IMG/VR virus record: IMGVR_UViG_3300025098_000064
Span: 1-53,064 of that record
Direction: 5' to 3' (one strand)
DNA length: 53,064 nt
Source: a virus
This document shows, one piece after another, positions 31,390-40,598 of the stretch. Position 1 is the first letter of the stretch, and each line of letters opens with the position of its first letter. Under the pieces are notes generated by a model. It was not told the origin of the DNA and made no database searches. It saw nothing but the letters and a program-made list of their open reading frames with translations. A program made the position numbers and the translations under genes.

Positions 31390-33030
31390 ATGAAATCATC
31401 CGCACAAGCACGGTATCAGTTTGGTGTAGCGGAGAGAGAAGACTTTTTGGAGATGGGTCGTCGTTGTGCGGCACTCACTCTTCCTTACCTCCTTACCCCA
31501 GATGGTCATGGGAATGGTGAGCCACTCCCTACGCCTTGGCAATCGCAAGGCAGCAAAGGGGTCAACGTCTTAGCTTCAAAAATGATGTTGAGTCTTTTCC
31601 CTATAAATACAAGCTTTTTTAAGCTACAAATTAACGATGCTGAACTTCAAAATATGCCCGATATAGGGCCTGAAGTTCGTTCTGAAATCGACCTCTCTTT
31701 AAACAAGATGGAGAGGGTTGTAATGCAACATATCAATGAAACAAGTGATCGCTCACTTCTTCATGTTGCTATGAAACATCTTGTTGTTACTGGTAACTGC
31801 TTACTATTTCAAGGTAAAGATGCACTACGTGTTTTTCCTCTTGATCGTTATGTTGTATGCCGTGATGGTAACGGCAAGGTTACAGAGATAGTTACAAGAG
31901 AGCTAGTAGACCGACAAGAGCTCGGTCCAGAGTTTCAGGCAACAACGGCTGACATGAGTGGCTCTGATTCCAATAGCCCTGGCGAGGACGGTCCAAAGCT
32001 AGGAGTAGCAACTGGAGCATACGGAAGCAAGAACGCTGAAGTGTTTACCCTTGTTAGGTATGTTGGTAATCAAGTTAAATGGCATCAGGAATGTGATGGC
32101 AAGATTATTAAAGGCAGTGAATCTAGTTCACCTTTAAAGCACACTCCCTGGACCCCACTTAGATTCAATGTCGCGGACAATGAGTCATACGGTCGTGGTC
32201 GTGTTGAGGAGTTTTTTGGAGATCTTGCTGCTCTTAATGAACTGATGAAGGCGATGGTAGAAGGTTCAGCAGCGTGTGCCAAGATTATTTTCTTGGTGTC
32301 ACCTTCTGCTACTACCAAACCTCAATCATTAGCAAGAGCAAGTTCTGGGGCTATCATCCAGGGCCGTCCAGAGGACGTTGGCGTTGTATCAGTGGGTAAA
32401 TCTGCAGATTTCCAAACTGTTCAACAGATGATTGTATTGCTTACTCAGCGCTTGTCTGATGCTTTCTTGATTCTGTCTGTTAGACAGTCTGAGCGCACAA
32501 CTGCCAGCGAAGTCATGGCCGTTCAACAGGAGCTAAATGAGCAACTCGGGGGAATTTTCGGAAATCTAACTCAAGAATTGTTGAGACCTTATTTGTCTCG
32601 TAAGCTTTATATCATGAGTAAGGCCAAGCAACTACCTTCATTGCCCAAAGACTTGGTTATGCCGACTGTTGTCGCTGGTCTTAATGGTGTTGGTCGGGGT
32701 CAAGATAAACAATCCCTTATGGAATTTGTTCAAACCCTTGGTCAAAGCATGGGTCCACAGGCTCTCCAAACCTACATTCAGCCATCAGAATTTATTTCAC
32801 GTCTTGCTGCTGCAAGTGGAATCGACGTAGTTGGTCTGGTGAAAACACAGGCAGAGCTACAAAGCGAGCAGCAAGCTCAGCAACAGCAGGCGACACAAGA
32901 ATCAATCATGGGACAGATGGGGCAACTAGCCAAGTCACCTATGGCAGAACAACTGATGGGACAACAAGGACCAAATGGAACAGAAGAAGAAGAGAGCACG
33001 GAGCCCCAAAGGCCAATTCAAGGGGAATAA
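31390..33030 (+). CDS. portal (head-tail connector) protein
   Basis: The protein has 546 residues, like T7 gp8 (536). Typical segments are ARYQFGVAEREDFLEMGRRCA, TPWQSQGSKGVNVLASKMML, VTGNCLLFQGKDALRVFPLDRYVV, and RQSERTTASEVMAVQQELNEQLGG near residue 370. The Gln-rich C terminus is usual. It forms the dodecameric ring for DNA entry and exit and nucleates assembly with the scaffold. Its end overlaps the next small gene by 56 bases. Confidence 0.96.
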   Translation: MKSSAQARYQFGVAEREDFLEMGRRCAALTLPYLLTPDGHGNGEPLPTPWQSQGSKGVNVLASKMMLSLFPINTSFFKLQINDAELQNMPDIGPEVRSEIDLSLNKMERVVMQHINETSDRSLLHVAMKHLVVTGNCLLFQGKDALRVFPLDRYVVCRDGNGKVTEIVTRELVDRQELGPEFQATTADMSGSDSNSPGEDGPKLGVATGAYGSKNAEVFTLVRYVGNQVKWHQECDGKIIKGSESSSPLKHTPWTPLRFNVADNESYGRGRVEEFFGDLAALNELMKAMVEGSAACAKIIFLVSPSATTKPQSLARASSGAIIQGRPEDVGVVSVGKSADFQTVQQMIVLLTQRLSDAFLILSVRQSERTTASEVMAVQQELNEQLGGIFGNLTQELLRPYLSRKLYIMSKAKQLPSLPKDLVMPTVVAGLNGVGRGQDKQSLMEFVQTLGQSMGPQALQTYIQPSEFISRLAAASGIDVVGLVKTQAELQSEQQAQQQQATQESIMGQMGQLAKSPMAEQLMGQQGPNGTEEEESTEPQRPIQGE

Positions 33031-33205
33031 CCCCGACAATCCCGAGCTCAATGATGCTTGGGAGCCAGAGCCTATTAAACCTTTAGCTCCTAAAGTTAAA
33101 TACACCATTAAGCCCTCTGTTAGAGGGTCAGCTACGGCTGGTAAATACACAATGAATAAAAAGATCCGTCCGACCTTCGGCGGGTTAAACACCACGTCTA
33201 ACTAA
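32975..33205 (+). CDS. small basic protein between portal and scaffold
   Basis: The protein has 76 residues in a frame overlapping the portal 3' end. It begins MEQKKKRARSPKGQFKGNNP and ends RPTFGGLNTTSN, directly before the scaffold ATG. It has a basic N terminus, is otherwise polar, and is probably disordered. It may be a minor head protein. Gapless fit between portal and scaffold supports it as real. Confidence 0.6.
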   Translation: MEQKKKRARSPKGQFKGNNPDNPELNDAWEPEPIKPLAPKVKYTIKPSVRGSATAGKYTMNKKIRPTFGGLNTTSN

Positions 33206-34048
33206 ATGCCCACTATCGAATTTGACCCTTCCGAGGGTGTCACATCTGAACAACAAGCATCTGAAGCCAACGCACTAGCGCAAGGTGAAAAGATTGCTGA
33301 AATGAATGAGGCTGATCGTAATAATCGGCTTCAACAGCAGGAAGATTCTCAAGAGCAAACAGCTCTCATCGGTGGCAAGTTCAAGTCACAGGATGATCTT
33401 CTTAAAGCATATAACGAACTTCAAAAGAAATTAGGTACTCCTAATGACGAATCTACAGATGAGCAGGTCGAAGAAGGGCTGCAAACCGAAGGGGAGCAAG
33501 AAGCCGAAGAAGTAAGTGTCGGCGAAGGCGCTGCTTACATGCTTGAGTTGTCCAAGGAATATAGTTCCACGGGTGCTTTGTCTGATGAAGCCATGGAACG
33601 TCTTTCTTCCATGGATCAAAAGGATCTGATCAATTCATATTTTGAATATCAGTCCCATATGAATCAGCAGGCCGGTCAGCAGCAACTTGCTAATGATCAA
33701 GTACGAGACATCCAGAACTCTGTCGGTGGTGCTGAGGCTTATTCACAGCTTATTACTTGGGCATCACAAAACTTGAGCTCAGAAGAGATCAATGATTTTA
33801 ATAGCATTACCAATGACGGTAATGTGGCTGCCGCAAGATTTGCAGTAGAAGCCCTGTCTAGCCGCTATAAGCAGGCTGAGGGCTACGAGGCACCGCTTGT
33901 TACCGGTAAGGCTGCTGGTAGTGGTATTAAGCCCTTCAGGAGTCAAGCAGAGCTCGCTCGTGCGATTGCTGATCCTCTTTATTCACAAGATCCTGCTTAT
34001 CGTATGGATGTTGAAGCACGTCTGGCTAAGTCGAAAGACCTTCTGTAA
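33206..34048 (+). CDS. capsid assembly scaffolding protein
   Basis: The protein has 280 residues and is rich in Glu, Gln and Ala (EADRNNRLQQQEDSQEQTAL, EEGLQTEGEQEAEEVSVG), with predicted helices and a compact C-terminal part (YRMDVEARLAKSKDLL). The place between portal and capsid and the composition match T7 gp9. Scaffolds shape the procapsid and leave before packaging. The start directly follows the previous stop. Confidence 0.92.
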   Translation: MPTIEFDPSEGVTSEQQASEANALAQGEKIAEMNEADRNNRLQQQEDSQEQTALIGGKFKSQDDLLKAYNELQKKLGTPNDESTDEQVEEGLQTEGEQEAEEVSVGEGAAYMLELSKEYSSTGALSDEAMERLSSMDQKDLINSYFEYQSHMNQQAGQQQLANDQVRDIQNSVGGAEAYSQLITWASQNLSSEEINDFNSITNDGNVAAARFAVEALSSRYKQAEGYEAPLVTGKAAGSGIKPFRSQAELARAIADPLYSQDPAYRMDVEARLAKSKDLL

Positions 34049-34116
34049 CTCCATAGTTCGTTCATCCGAAAGGACGCATCTACTCAGTGCATGGAACGGG
34101 GCCTGAGCCTATGGAG
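34049..34116 (+). ncRNA. candidate glutamine-type (Downstream-peptide) riboswitch
   Basis: The segment before a tiny peptide gene has a three-part layout. P1 is CGTTC (34059-34063) with GAACG (34094-34098). P2 is TCC-GAAA-GGA (34065-34074). Loop CTCAG (34083-34087) pairs with CTGAG (34103-34107) as a pseudoknot. An outer 8-bp repeat CTCCATAG/CTATGGAG closes it at 34049-34056 and 34109-34116. The CGTTCATCC..GGACG..GGAACG pieces and the small downstream peptide fit the glutamine-II riboswitch class of cyanobacteria and cyanophages. Part of the usual core (GAAGTAGG) is not matched. Confidence 0.5.
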
Positions 34117-34122
34117 TTTCCA

Positions 34123-34224
34123 ATGACTGACATTCAAGTCCAGCAAGCGGTTCGCCTTCAGAAGGCTGCCAAAAAACAAACTAAGCTCACCTATCGTGGT
34201 GTCCAGTACTTATTGTCTAAGTAA
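34123..34224 (+). CDS. 33-residue DUF4278-like peptide
   Basis: MTDIQVQQAVRLQKAAKKQT leads to KLTYRGVQYLLSK. The LTYRGVxY core is the hallmark of DUF4278, a small cyanobacterial family. An in-frame ATG at 34111 would add MEFP but falls within the RNA stem. Small peptides of this kind stand behind Downstream-peptide riboswitches. Function unknown. In the structural operon it is an odd regulatory insertion between scaffold and capsid. Confidence 0.6.
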   Translation: MTDIQVQQAVRLQKAAKKQTKLTYRGVQYLLSK

Positions 34225-34461
34225 GCTTAAAAACTTTTCCTTATAAATTCCCAAGGACGGTTATGGAATCTAGGACCGGAAAAGCCTAGATCCCCGGAGA
34301 GAGGGCACCTCAGTGTCGGACCCTCTCTTCATTTGCCATTCGAGCCCGGATAGTCCGAGACAACTCGTTTGGTGCTAGCGCCAAGTTGATGGCCCTAAAT
34401 CAACAAACACATACGCGTAAGTGAGCTTCATATAAACAAACTTTTTTAATTTTATCTAATC
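34225..34461 (+). other. structured leader region of the capsid gene
   Basis: A non-coding stretch of 237 bases holds four successive stems: ATCTAGG/CCTAGAT (34268-34274, 34285-34291), GAGAGGG/CCCTCTC (34299-34305, 34321-34327), a nested CGAG/CTCG with CGGA/TCCG (34341-34367), and TTGGTG/CGCCAA (34369-34384). The last 50 bases before the ATG are AT-rich and unstructured. It may be a processing site, partial terminator or regulatory RNA for capsid expression. Confidence 0.6.
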
Positions 34462-35463
34462 ATGGCTTTTCCTGATTATCCAATGGCCAGGCCGAACTCG
34501 GTCAATGGCAACCAATCAAATGCGTACGCTGATAAGTACGCAACAGCTTTAACCTTATTCAGTGGAGAGGTGTTCAATGCCTTCAACTCCGCTACAATTT
34601 TCAAAGGACTTGTCCGTAACTATACACTTAGAGGCGGCAAATCAAAACAGTTCTTGATGCAAGGGAAGCTCGGTGCGGGCTATCATACGCCTGGAACACC
34701 GATCGTAGCTGACGCTGCAATCAAGGCAAATGAAAAGACAATCATCATGGATGATTTGTTGATTTCTAGTCAATTTGTCTATGGACTTGATGAGATTTTG
34801 AGCCAGTATTCTCAACGCTCAGAGATTTCCAAGCAAATCGGTGAAGCTCTTGCCCTGCACTACGATGATCGTATCGTGCGTGTGCTTGCTAAGGCAGCTA
34901 CCGAAGCTTCTCCTGTTACAGGTGAGCCTGGTGGATTCCAAGTCAACATTGGCTCTGGTAACACCAACAACGCTCAAGCAATTGTTGACGGATTCTTTGA
35001 AGCCGCTGCAGTGCTCGACGAGCGCTCAGCACCCCAGGAAGGCAGGGCCTGTTGCCTTTCTCCTCGTCAATATTATTCTTTGGTTTCTAGCGTCGATACA
35101 GGAATCCTGAATCGCGAAATTGGAAACTCTCAAGGTGACATGAATAGCGGCAAGGGTCTCTACTCTATTGCTGGTATTCGTATCTATAAGTCCAATGTAT
35201 TGGCAACTCAGTACGGTAAGGACGCAACTGATAATGCTTCTGTCACTGGCGAAAATAACAGCTATGTGATTGATAACAGCAATCTTGCCGGACTGGTGTT
35301 TCATAAAGAAGCTGCTGGAACTGTTGAAGCTGTTGCTCCATCAATCCAGACCACAAGTAATGACTTCAATGTCCAATACCAAGGAGATTTGGTCGTGGGA
35401 CGTTTAGCTCTCGGCTGCGCATCCTTGCGTACTTCAGTAGCTGGATCTTTCCAAGCTGCTTGA
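34462..35463 (+). CDS. major capsid protein
   Basis: The protein has 333 residues (T7 gp10A has 345). It has an HK97-type fold by family: an N-terminal arm, the E-loop region (FLMQGKLGAGYHTPGTPI), YDDRIVRVLAKAA, RACCLSPRQYYSLV and a C-terminal VGRLALGCASLRTSVAGSF. Followed by a very stable terminator and preceded by structured leader RNA, as expected for the most expressed gene. Confidence 0.97.
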   Translation: MAFPDYPMARPNSVNGNQSNAYADKYATALTLFSGEVFNAFNSATIFKGLVRNYTLRGGKSKQFLMQGKLGAGYHTPGTPIVADAAIKANEKTIIMDDLLISSQFVYGLDEILSQYSQRSEISKQIGEALALHYDDRIVRVLAKAATEASPVTGEPGGFQVNIGSGNTNNAQAIVDGFFEAAAVLDERSAPQEGRACCLSPRQYYSLVSSVDTGILNREIGNSQGDMNSGKGLYSIAGIRIYKSNVLATQYGKDATDNASVTGENNSYVIDNSNLAGLVFHKEAAGTVEAVAPSIQTTSNDFNVQYQGDLVVGRLALGCASLRTSVAGSFQAA

Positions 35464-35478
35464 TACAAATATAATTTT

Positions 35479-35505
35479 CCCCTGGGGCTTCGGCCCCTCG
35501 GGGTT
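35479..35505 (+). terminator. stable terminator behind the capsid gene
   Basis: GGGGC-TTCG-GCCCC with an outer CCCC/GGGG stem. The UUCG tetraloop gives high stability; only a short T stretch follows, so termination may be partial, as with the T7 late terminator. Confidence 0.8.
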
Positions 35506-35525
35506 CATCATTCCCTAGAAAATAA

Positions 35526-36128
35526 ATGGCTACTATTAAGGCTACGAGACTAGCCGCAGTTAATCAAATTATCTCTAATGTGGGCCAGAGTCCACTAAAT
35601 AATCTTGACAGTGGTAACCCTCTGGCAGAACTAGCTGAGGGAATCTTGGATGAAATCACTCGTGCTGTACAAGCTGAAGGTTGGTCCTTTAACACTGAAT
35701 ATAATTACCCGGTTACACCTGATGCTCTTACCAAAGAGATTGGTGTTACTTCAAACATGCTTTCAATAGATACTCAACCTCGTGATCGTATTCAAGTGGT
35801 TATCCGTGGTGGTAAATTGTATGACAAAGTAAACCATACTTCAACATTCAAAGACCCTATTAAAGCTGACATTGTTTGGCTCGTCAATTTTGATGACATG
35901 CCAGAAGCTTTTAAAAACTACGTGACCACTAGGGCTGCAAATGTTTTTGCGGGTCGTACTGTTGGCAGTCAGGAAGCTGTGAAATTTGGTGAGCGTGAGG
36001 AGTTAATGGCTCGTGCAAATTGCATTGAGTATGAATCACAACAGGGTGACTACACGATATTCTCTGACCGGTCCAATAATTTTACTTATAACGGCTTCCG
36101 TCCAGTTGATGCACTTGGGAGATATTGA
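35526..36128 (+). CDS. tail tubular protein A (gatekeeper, T7 gp11-like)
   Basis: The protein has 200 residues, as in T7 (196). The N-terminal helix RLAAVNQIISNVGQSPLN, EILDEITRAVQAEGWSFNTE and FKNYVTTRAANVFAGRTVGS are characteristic. It joins the portal to the nozzle. Its stop overlaps the next start (TGATG). Confidence 0.93.
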   Translation: MATIKATRLAAVNQIISNVGQSPLNNLDSGNPLAELAEGILDEITRAVQAEGWSFNTEYNYPVTPDALTKEIGVTSNMLSIDTQPRDRIQVVIRGGKLYDKVNHTSTFKDPIKADIVWLVNFDDMPEAFKNYVTTRAANVFAGRTVGSQEAVKFGEREELMARANCIEYESQQGDYTIFSDRSNNFTYNGFRPVDALGRY

Positions 36129-39100
36129 TGGCTTCTATTTCACAGAAAATTCCTAATTTGTTAGGAGGTATTAGTCAGCAGCCTGATCCCGTTAAGCTCG
36201 ATGGTCAGGTCAATGATGCTCGTAACATTACCCTAGATCCAACTTTTGGCTGTAAAAAGAGACCACCTCTCAAGTATGTCGCTGAGCTAGATAACGGCAC
36301 AGCGATCCCTTCCTCAAGTCACTGGTTTCCGATCTTCAGAGACGAAACTGAGCGCTATGTAGCCGCTGCCTACCAAAGCGGGGGTAATGGCGTTCTACGC
36401 GTCTGGAATGCGGACACAGGGGCTGAACAGACCGTTAATAGCTTTGGTGATTCTCTTGAATATATCAAGACCAGTGATCCATTAAATATCCATGAGCTAA
36501 CTATTAATGATTACACCATGATCGCCAACTCTGAAAAGGTGGTCACGATGTCAACTAACTCTGGAGTTGTAGATAATCCTGAAGCTTTAATTGTTATTAA
36601 CGAGGTCGGTTACGATACCACCTATTCTGTTGATTTTATTAAATCATCTAACAATCAAAAAGTAAAAATTTATAAGGCTACTAAGCTCTCTATTAGTCCT
36701 AGCTCTTTTGAGGTCAATAATAATTCTTGTAGCCTAGGTGGTCAAAGTAACTATGTTGAGAATGGAACAGGCACACAGCAAGCTCTTGGATTTAGCATCC
36801 TTGCCAATTGCACTCCTACTCTTGTCACTACTCCGGTTCCAGGAATCCCATATCCAACAGCTGTTGTATTAAAGAGCTCACAAGTTGAGGCAATCCAATT
36901 CGCCAACGTTGCACTTGGTGACCCCAATAATTATGGAGCAGGTAGTTATCTATATCACACTGCTACTGCCTCTACAGCAACAGGAACAATCTCTTTAAAG
37001 ATTGAGTTTCGTGTTAATGGTAATAATAACGGTAATCATAATTATGCTTATTCAAATGTTGCCGTTACCGGCTATACCGACTCAAGCCTGACTGACAACA
37101 AAACTTGGAAGGTTGGTGATACTTTTTCCATTTCTTCGACACATTCGGTTTATCCTATTACAGCAACACTTAGTTTTAAGGTAAACAATACCCAGAAAGG
37201 TCCAGATGGTCAGTCCTATTCTTACAAAAGTGTTTATGCTTCTGAAGTAAAACTCAATTCTGGTGGTACAAACTGGCGGGTTGGTGATACTGTTTCTGTA
37301 TCTCTTCAAGGGAAGCAATATACAATTACTGTTGAGGAAGAATCCTTTAGTTATGGGTTTGTTGCTGAGGCTACGGCCTCCTTTACTACCGTATCTTCTG
37401 GTGTCTTGAATATTGACGATATTGTTTCTGGCATTAAAACAGATATTGATAATATTGGCACGTATGACACAGAAACTGTTGGTAATGTTATACGTGTTAA
37501 ACGTAATGACAACGGAGACTTTAACCTTCAGACAAGTGGAGGAACCACTAATAGAGCACTATATGCCCTAAAAGAGGAAGTTTCTGATATTTCACAGCTA
37601 CCTGCACAATGTATCAATAATGTTGTCCTAAAAATCAGAAACACAGCTGCTGCTACGGCTGATGATTATTTCGTAAAGTTTGAGGCAACCTCAGGTGATA
37701 TTCCTGGTACAGGTACTTGGGTTGAGACTGTTAAGCCAGGCATTCCTACTGATCTAAACATCTCCTCTATGCCCCATGTACTCATTCGTGAGGCTAATGG
37801 TCAGTTCAGTTTTCGCAGTCTTTCAAAGTCTGCTCAGAAAGAAGCTGCGACCTTTTACGGTGAAACTGTAGACGATGATGATTTCCTGTTCTGGTCTGGC
37901 CGTGCTGTAGGGGATGAATCTACTAATCCTGCTCCAACCTTTGTCGACAAGACTGTGGTTGATATGTTCTTCTATCAGAACCGCTTAGGATTTCTATCAG
38001 GAGAGAATGTGATCCTGTCTCAAGCAGGTGACTATTACAATTTCTTCGGCGGATCTGCTATTGCTTTATCTGATGCTGATCCTATTGATCTCACTGCTAC
38101 CTCAACCAAACCTTCAAGGCTAAAGCGTGCTCTTGGCACTTCCAAGGGTTTGTTGATGTTTGCTGAGAATAGCCAATTCTTACTCACAACCATTGACGCA
38201 GCTTTTGGTCCTTCTACTGTCAAACTAACTGAAATTTCTAACTACTCTTATACATCCAAAATTAAGCCTTTGGAGTCTGGAGTGTCAGTTATATTCTCTA
38301 CTGAAGCAGATACTTTCTCTAAGGTATTCGAGATGGCTCTTGAGTCAATCGATAACCGTCCATTGGTTGCAGATAATACAAGAATCATTCCTGAGCTTAT
38401 CCCCCCGAACCTGACTATCGCAGCAACCAGCCCTAACAATAGTTTTCTAGCCTTTGGCAATGGTAATAATGAATTGTATACCTTTTCATTTTTCAATGAA
38501 GGTAATAATCGTAGCATTGCGGGTTGGGCTATTTGGGAGTTTCCAAGTGATATTAAACTATTTGATTTCACGCATGACACTTCTTTTACGGTCATGTATA
38601 ACGCTACTAGCAATTCTCATGTGCTAAGTCGCATGGAGTTCTTGGATGACCCCGAAACTGCTCCTATCAGTGTGTATGGAAGCAAGTTTGTCCCAAGACT
38701 GGATAATTTTATTTATGATACAGAAACAACAATTGTCACTACTGGTAATGTAGATAAAATTACGTTTCCTGCTGGATTCTTTGTAGACAATTCTACTGTT
38801 TATATCATGGATTCCACTCAAGGTGTTTCCATTAGGTTCTTTAAATATACACCTGTTCTTGACACTGATGGCACTTATTATATTGAAGTCCCTTCTGACT
38901 TGCTTGATAGTGGATTTATTATTGGCTTAGCTTATAATATGCTTGTTAAACTACCTTCCTTCTTCCTAAAAGAGGATAAGAAGTCTGATCGTAGAAACAT
39001 CCCGGTTTGTGAAAATGTATTTCTAGATATGCACTTGTCAGGAAGTGTAGATGTTCTTCTTGAGCGTGTGGGTTATGACAATAGGAGTCTAACTATTGCC

Positions 39101-39292
39101 CAGCCTGTAGCAGATGTTTATATCAGTGATTCGCCTGCTATCTCAAATGTATTGACCGATGCAATCCCGGTCTTCTGTCTTGGATCATTGGCTTCACTAA
39201 CTATCTCAGCAGATGGTCCACTTCCTGTAGCTTTATCTAGTTACTCATGGGAAGGACATTATAACAATAGAGGTATTCTTCTCATTGACTAA
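36128..39292 (+). CDS. tail tubular protein B (nozzle, T7 gp12-like)
   Basis: The protein has 1,054 residues from ATG 36128. The start ISQKIPNLLGGISQQPDPVK is the family signature, followed by FGCKKRPPLKYV. The C-terminal half has FFYQNRLGFLSGENVILSQAGD, GLLMFAENSQFLL and SGVSVIFSTEAD, all standard. It is longer than T7 gp12 (794) because of a beta-rich insertion at about residues 180-450 with FSISSTHSVYP-like repeats. Forms the tail nozzle to which fibres attach. Confidence 0.95.
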   Translation: MASISQKIPNLLGGISQQPDPVKLDGQVNDARNITLDPTFGCKKRPPLKYVAELDNGTAIPSSSHWFPIFRDETERYVAAAYQSGGNGVLRVWNADTGAEQTVNSFGDSLEYIKTSDPLNIHELTINDYTMIANSEKVVTMSTNSGVVDNPEALIVINEVGYDTTYSVDFIKSSNNQKVKIYKATKLSISPSSFEVNNNSCSLGGQSNYVENGTGTQQALGFSILANCTPTLVTTPVPGIPYPTAVVLKSSQVEAIQFANVALGDPNNYGAGSYLYHTATASTATGTISLKIEFRVNGNNNGNHNYAYSNVAVTGYTDSSLTDNKTWKVGDTFSISSTHSVYPITATLSFKVNNTQKGPDGQSYSYKSVYASEVKLNSGGTNWRVGDTVSVSLQGKQYTITVEEESFSYGFVAEATASFTTVSSGVLNIDDIVSGIKTDIDNIGTYDTETVGNVIRVKRNDNGDFNLQTSGGTTNRALYALKEEVSDISQLPAQCINNVVLKIRNTAAATADDYFVKFEATSGDIPGTGTWVETVKPGIPTDLNISSMPHVLIREANGQFSFRSLSKSAQKEAATFYGETVDDDDFLFWSGRAVGDESTNPAPTFVDKTVVDMFFYQNRLGFLSGENVILSQAGDYYNFFGGSAIALSDADPIDLTATSTKPSRLKRALGTSKGLLMFAENSQFLLTTIDAAFGPSTVKLTEISNYSYTSKIKPLESGVSVIFSTEADTFSKVFEMALESIDNRPLVADNTRIIPELIPPNLTIAATSPNNSFLAFGNGNNELYTFSFFNEGNNRSIAGWAIWEFPSDIKLFDFTHDTSFTVMYNATSNSHVLSRMEFLDDPETAPISVYGSKFVPRLDNFIYDTETTIVTTGNVDKITFPAGFFVDNSTVYIMDSTQGVSIRFFKYTPVLDTDGTYYIEVPSDLLDSGFIIGLAYNMLVKLPSFFLKEDKKSDRRNIPVCENVFLDMHLSGSVDVLLERVGYDNRSLTIAQPVADVYISDSPAISNVLTDAIPVFCLGSLASLTISADGPLPVALSSYSWEGHYNNRGILLID

Positions 39293-39755
39293 ATACTACC
39301 GTGCCGCGACTATCAAAGACGGGCTAGAAGTAGTTAACAACATAAGATACGAGGACAGAATGGAAGTCGAAGCAAGTGGGTACAGTCCCATTGACATTCC
39401 ATTCTGGCTTTCTCTCAGCGAACACGCTACTGCAATTTTCAACGATAAAGGTGTGATTGCGGGTGTTGCTGGTGTTGTAAGACTAAGTGACCAAGTAGGT
39501 CTGATCTGGCTGCTATGTACTCCTGCCATTGAGGATGTTCCTATTACATTTTATAGGCAAGCTCAAATCTGGTTAAAGAACATACAAAAGGATTATCAAC
39601 TCCTCTGGAATCATTGTGATGTCAGAAATAAAGCTCATCACCGCCTACTTAAATTCCTTGGCTTTAGTGCCATTAATAAGGTCTATATCCGCAACTACCC
39701 TTTCTATGAAATTGTGAAACTATGTGTACCGGAATCGAAACCGCCGCTGTTGTAA
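39285..39755 (+). CDS. gp13-like internal virion protein (DUF2833/GNAT-like)
   Basis: The protein has 156 residues from a TTG start at 39285, overlapping the nozzle gene by eight bases; the first in-frame ATG (39361) would remove 25 conserved-looking residues. YYRAATIKDGLEVVNNIRYED, VAGVVRLSDQVGLIWLLCTP and NKAHHRLLKFLGF show an acetyltransferase-like fold, as in the T7 gp13-type DUF2833. It has a probable role in virion maturation. The 3' end overlaps the next gene by 34 bases. Confidence 0.75.
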   Translation: MTKYYRAATIKDGLEVVNNIRYEDRMEVEASGYSPIDIPFWLSLSEHATAIFNDKGVIAGVAGVVRLSDQVGLIWLLCTPAIEDVPITFYRQAQIWLKNIQKDYQLLWNHCDVRNKAHHRLLKFLGFSAINKVYIRNYPFYEIVKLCVPESKPPLL

Positions 39756-40594
39756 GCCTTTCTATAGCTGCTGTTTCAACTGCATCATCTATCGGCTTTG
39801 GGATATATCAACAGCAACAACAACAGGCTGCTGCCCAAGCTCAACGATCACAAGCTGCTGCTCAGATGCGTATGACGCAGATGCAAAATATGCAGCAACA
39901 ACAGAACCAAATTCAACAGCAAACCCTACAACGTAGGCAACTTGCTCAGCAACAGAAAAGTCAACAGGATCAAGCTCGTCTCCAGCTCAATCAGCAGATC
40001 CGCTCTCAACTTCTTGCTAGACAGCAACAACAACAGCAGACCGATTTACAGATCCAGCAAGCTAATGCAAGTATCTTAAATCAATATCAACAGCAACAGC
40101 AGTCTGTACAGCAAGAGCGCGTTCAGATCATGCGTCGTAATGAGATTGATCGTCAGCTATACCAGGGCTCTGTAGAGGAAGCTAGAGAGCAGATTACCCT
40201 AAACAATGAGGGTGCCAATCGCGCTCAACTTGCAGAGCAGGCAAAGCTAAATGAAGTGCGTAAGAAGGCTCTCTTTGAACAACAAAACCTTTTAGCAAAA
40301 TCTATTGGTGCTAAAGGATCAATTCTTGCGCGTGGTCAATCTGGTCAGTCTATTGGTCTACTAACCATGGATGTAGATCGTCAGAAGGGATTCGCTGAAG
40401 CCCAAGAGATGGCCTCTCTTGACAGTGCTAGTGAGCAAGCTCTACTGAATATGGATGCTGCTTATCTCCAAGCGGAATCTCAGAATAATAAAGCTGAAAG
40501 TCAGATCGGCTTTAATCCAACCAACCCTTACCTACCTACCAACCCCAAGGCTCCACAGTTAGTCGGCCTGAATATAGACAACCCTTACGTTTAA
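39722..40594 (+). CDS. gp14-like internal virion protein
   Basis: The protein has 290 residues. It begins MCTGIETAAVVSLSIAAVST, a hydrophobic segment that could insert into the host outer membrane, followed by a long glutamine-rich coiled coil (QQQQQAAAQ repeated, CAG/CAA codons) and the later RRNEIDRQLYQGSVEEAREQI. The order after gp13-like and before gp15-like matches T7 gp14, the first ejected core protein. Confidence 0.85.
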   Translation: MCTGIETAAVVSLSIAAVSTASSIGFGIYQQQQQQAAAQAQRSQAAAQMRMTQMQNMQQQQNQIQQQTLQRRQLAQQQKSQQDQARLQLNQQIRSQLLARQQQQQQTDLQIQQANASILNQYQQQQQSVQQERVQIMRRNEIDRQLYQGSVEEAREQITLNNEGANRAQLAEQAKLNEVRKKALFEQQNLLAKSIGAKGSILARGQSGQSIGLLTMDVDRQKGFAEAQEMASLDSASEQALLNMDAAYLQAESQNNKAESQIGFNPTNPYLPTNPKAPQLVGLNIDNPYV

Positions 40595-40598
40595 CAAT

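Noticed and set aside
34300-34312. GGGCACC, resembling the core of the Syn5 phage polymerase promoter
   Set aside because: Only seven bases agree and they form part of a hairpin stem; not enough to call a promoter.
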